NCBI RefSeq assembly: GCF_018006725.1
Contig: NZ_JAGMXV010000005.1
Span: 1 to 58,971, forward strand
Length of the DNA: 58,971 nt
DNA from: Rhizorhabdus sp.
GTDB lineage: Bacteria; Pseudomonadota; Alphaproteobacteria; Sphingomonadales; Sphingomonadaceae
Direction of reading: 5' to 3'
Under the pieces are notes generated by a model. It was not told where the DNA came from and did not search any database. It worked only from the letters and a program-made list of their open reading frames with translations. Below, piece after piece: positions 56,512-58,971 of this stretch. Each line of letters opens with the position of its first letter. Positions within the stretch are counted from its first letter, which is position 1. Both the position numbers and the translations under genes were made by a program.

Positions 56512-57657
56512 TCATGCGCCGATCACCTCGCGGCCGATCAGCATGCGGCGGATCTCGTTGGTGCCCGCGCCGATGTCGAGCAGCTTGGCGTCGCGCATGT
56601 AGCGCTCGACCGGCCAGTCCTTGGTGTAGCCCGCGCCCCCCAGTGCCTGCACGGCCTCGTTGGCCACGCGCACCGCATTCTCGCTGGCGAGCAGGATAGC
56701 GCCGGCCGCATCGAAGCGCGTCGTCCGTCCGGCGTCGCAGTTGCGTGCGACCGCATAGACATAGGCGCGCGCCGAGTTGAGCGCGACATACATGTCGGCG
56801 ACCTTGGCCTGCATCAGCTGGAAGGCGCCGATCGGCTGGCCGAACTGCTTGCGCTCGCGCAGATAGGGCAGGACCGTGTCGAGGCAGGCCTGCATGATGC
56901 CGAGCTGGATGCCCGCGAGCACGGTGCGCTCATAATCGAGGCCCGACATCAGCACGCCGACGCCGCCACCGACCGGACCCATCACATTCTCTTCGGGCAC
57001 TTCGCAGTCCTGGAAGACGAGTTCGGCCGTGGGCGAGCCGCGCATGCCGACCTTGTCGATCTTCTGCCCGATCGAGAAACCGGCAAAATCCTTCTCGATC
57101 AGGAAGGTCGTGATCCCGCGCGATCCGTCGCCGGTCTTGGCGTAGACGACCAGCGTGTCGGCATAGGTTGCGTTGGTGATCCAGAATTTGGTGCCGTTGA
57201 GGACATAGCGGTCGCCCTTCTTATCGGCGCGCAGCTTCATCGAGACGACGTCCGACCCCGCGCCCGCCTCGGACATGGCCAGGCTGCCGACATGCTCGCC
57301 CGAGATCAGCTTGGGCAGATAGCGCTGCTTCTGCTCGGCGGTGCCCCAGCGGCGGATCTGGTTGACGCACAGATTGGAGTGCGCGCCATAGCTCAGGCCG
57401 ATCGAAGCCGAGGCGCGGGCGACCTCCTCCTGCGCCACGACATGCTCGAGATAGCCGAGGCCGAGCCCGCCATCCTCTTGTTCCACGGTGATGCCGTGCA
57501 GGCCCAGCGCGCCCATTTCGGGCCACAGATCCTTGGGAAACCAGTCTTCCGCGTCGATGCGGGCGGCGAGGGGCGCGATGCGGTCTGCCGCGAAGCGGGC
57601 GGTGGTATCGCGGATGGCGTCGGCCATCTCGCCGAGCGCGAAGTCGAATTCTGCCAT
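56512..57657 (-). CDS. ivd: Isovaleryl-CoA dehydrogenase
   Basis: A 381-residue acyl-CoA dehydrogenase that oxidises isovaleryl-CoA to 3-methylcrotonyl-CoA with FAD. Family motifs: GSLAMSEAGAGSDVVSMKL (FAD region), WITNATYADTLVVYAKT, LDYERTVLAGIQLG with the active-site Glu region typical of isovaleryl enzymes, and GGAGYTKDWPVERYMRDAKLLDIGAGTNEI. GGAGAGG lies 5 bases before the ATG at 57657. It feeds the mccB/mccA carboxylase directly; the hydratase and HMG-CoA lyase are not in the window. Confidence 0.94.
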   Translation of the reverse strand: MAEFDFALGEMADAIRDTTARFAADRIAPLAARIDAEDWFPKDLWPEMGALGLHGITVEQEDGGLGLGYLEHVVAQEEVARASASIGLSYGAHSNLCVNQIRRWGTAEQKQRYLPKLISGEHVGSLAMSEAGAGSDVVSMKLRADKKGDRYVLNGTKFWITNATYADTLVVYAKTGDGSRGITTFLIEKDFAGFSIGQKIDKVGMRGSPTAELVFQDCEVPEENVMGPVGGGVGVLMSGLDYERTVLAGIQLGIMQACLDTVLPYLRERKQFGQPIGAFQLMQAKVADMYVALNSARAYVYAVARNCDAGRTTRFDAAGAILLASENAVRVANEAVQALGGAGYTKDWPVERYMRDAKLLDIGAGTNEIRRMLIGREVIGA

Positions 57658-57737
57658 GGCTGCCTCTCCGAAGCGATTTCGCACCCTTGTAAATGAGCCT
57701 CGATCATTAGAAAAATTGAAAGATCACGGGGAACGGC

Positions 57738-57753
57738 ATAGACCATATCTATG
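57738..57753. promoter_or_regulatory. LysR-type operator (T-N11-A) at the divergent promoter
   Basis: ATAG (57738-57741) and CTAT (57749-57752) with a 7-base spacer form a classic T-N11-A LysR box, reaching into the start of the lysR-type gene. A bound regulator could repress itself and control ivd. Confidence 0.55.
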
Positions 57754-58647
57754 ATAGATCGCTACCTGCTGCGCTATTTCCTGGCCGTTATCGACCAGGG
57801 CAATTTCTCCAAGGCGGCGGCGTCGTGCAACGTGTCGCAGCCTACGCTGTCCGCCGGGATCGCCAAGCTCGAAACGCTGCTGGGCCGCCCGTTGTTCATC
57901 CGCAGCAACCGGCGCGTCGAACTGACACCGGCGGCCGTCCATCTGGCCGGCCATGCGCGGCGGATCGAAGCCGAATTCAGCGCAGCCGAGCGCGCGGTGC
58001 TGGAAGAGACCGCCCCGGCGACGCTCCGGCTGGGCATATTGGCCTCGATCCCCGGCGCCTGGATCGAGGATTATGCCGCCGGGCTGCGCGAGGCGGGCGG
58101 GGGCGAGCGCGTCGAGTTCGTCGAGGGGCGCGAGCGTGAACTCTCCGAGCGGCTGGCGCGAGGCAGTCTCGACGTGGCGTTGACGATCGTGCGCGACGAC
58201 GTCCGTTTTCCCGCCGAGCGTTTGCTGCGGGAAGGCTATTCGCTCGCGATGTCGGTGAGCCACCGATTCGCCGATCGCGACCTGATCGACGGCGCCGAAC
58301 TGGCGGGCGAGCCCATGATCGTGCGGCGCCATTGCGAATTGCTGCCCGACACGAGCCGCCATTTCACCGCGCGCGGCGTCCGTCCCTTCTTTCCCGCGCG
58401 CGTCACCAGCGACGACCGGGCGTTGCGGCTGGTCCGCGCGGGGCTGGGCGTAACGGTGATGCCCGACAGCTTCCGCGCGCCGGGCGTGGTGCGCCCGCGC
58501 CTCGCCGACTTTCCCTATGTGCGCGATCTCGGCCTGCTGTTCGGCGGCCATGTCGATGCCGCGATGCGGGACCGGCCTTCGGTCCGTATGCTCGCGGCGC
58601 AGGTCGAAAGCCGGTCAGAAGAGCCCTTTCTGCGGCGACCTGTCTAG
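57751..58647 (+). CDS. LysR-family transcriptional regulator
   Basis: A 298-residue LysR protein. YFLAVIDQGNFSKAAASCNVSQPTLSAGIAKLE is the helix-turn-helix (residues 10-45), then LGRPLFIRSNRRVELT and a substrate-binding domain with LAMSVSHRFADRD and LRLVRAGLGVTVMPDS. It is divergent from ivd with about 93 bases between, so it is a likely regulator of leucine catabolism here, although MerR-type LiuR does this in other bacteria. Confidence 0.92.
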   Translation: MIDRYLLRYFLAVIDQGNFSKAAASCNVSQPTLSAGIAKLETLLGRPLFIRSNRRVELTPAAVHLAGHARRIEAEFSAAERAVLEETAPATLRLGILASIPGAWIEDYAAGLREAGGGERVEFVEGRERELSERLARGSLDVALTIVRDDVRFPAERLLREGYSLAMSVSHRFADRDLIDGAELAGEPMIVRRHCELLPDTSRHFTARGVRPFFPARVTSDDRALRLVRAGLGVTVMPDSFRAPGVVRPRLADFPYVRDLGLLFGGHVDAAMRDRPSVRMLAAQVESRSEEPFLRRPV

Positions 58648-58748
58648 AAACCGTAGCGGAAGCTTCGCCCTGGTCCCCGAAGCTGCGATGTTGCCGCCGC
58701 GCGACTCGCGGACCCATGCAGGGCCGCAGCGCGACGAGGAGAGCAAAT

Positions 58749-58971
58749 ATGACCTATGTCGACGGTTTCGTACTGGCGGTGCCGAACGAGCACATCGAAG
58801 CGTACAAGGCGATGGCCGAGCGGGCCTGCGCCATCTGGATGGAGCATGGCGCGCTGTCCTATGTCGAGGCGCTGGGCGACGACACGCCGGTCGGCGAACT
58901 GACCAGTTTTCCCCGCTCGGTCCACCTCAAGGAGAACGAGACGGTCGTCTTTTCCTGGATCACCTATGCAT
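58749..58971 (+). CDS. DUF1428-family protein, N-terminal part (runs off right edge)
   Basis: At least 74 residues from the ATG at 58749, cut by the window edge. MTYVDGFVLAVPNEHIEAYKAMAERACAIWMEHGALSYVEALGDD and FPRSVHLKENETVVFSWI match the DUF1428 group of small ferredoxin-fold proteins, whose role is unknown. GAGGAGAG lies ahead of the start. Confidence 0.9.
   Translation, partial: MTYVDGFVLAVPNEHIEAYKAMAERACAIWMEHGALSYVEALGDDTPVGELTSFPRSVHLKENETVVFSWITYA

Overview
The window reads like the chromosome of a GC-rich alphaproteobacterium, most likely a sphingomonad. Support for this: a TonB-dependent receptor with a typical plug, a TorF/Gcw_chp-type porin, a CIRCE-controlled groESL operon, and dense short gene clusters with TGATG or ATGA junctions. 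No rRNA or CRISPR array is present. The family placement is inference.

Layout. 1-8.4 kb: receptor (runs off the left edge), cstA plus its small partner, yghU, a VOC protein, folate genes folB-pabB, and a convergent CoA-lyase/MaoC pair. 8.6-14.1 kb: an OmpR-type two-component system, then beta-carbonic anhydrase coupled to a SulP anion transporter and followed by a porin. 14.3-24.1 kb: housekeeping (nhaA, trmB, a SAM methyltransferase, metK, lnt, groES-groEL, a cyclophilin).

24.2-31.6 kb: a compact integrative element of about 7.4 kb in the 3' end of tRNA-Ser(GGA), bounded by a 14-bp direct repeat. It carries a P4-type integrase, an AlpA-like regulator, a tightly coupled operon with an HUH-like replication protein, and as cargo an Abi_2/AbiF HEPN protein directly preceded by a short structured RNA with its own terminator. 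That RNA-plus-HEPN pair is the best candidate for an unusual system here.

31.9-39.5 kb: two glycosyltransferases, a GINT1-like propeller protein, a CDP-glycerol-transferase-like protein, a secreted EEP phosphodiesterase and an asparagine-synthetase-like amidotransferase; probably surface glycan or glycolipid modification. tRNA-Gly(TCC) follows. 39.8-49.3 kb: LysR regulator, small oxidoreductase and GST genes, a CPA1 antiporter, and an alcohol/aldehyde oxidation group (GMC oxidoreductase, aldehyde dehydrogenase, GAF-Fis regulator lacking an AAA+ domain). 49.3-52.2 kb: PadR regulator with a long palindromic operator and a coupled SEDS-like membrane protein, then small membrane, lipoprotein and Nudix genes.

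52.3-58.6 kb: leucine catabolism (ivd, mccB, mccA) with a divergent LysR regulator. Between mccB and mccA sits a cassette on the opposite strand: a DUF559 nuclease-like gene bracketed by three copies of a REP-like palindromic repeat. The window ends inside a DUF1428 gene.
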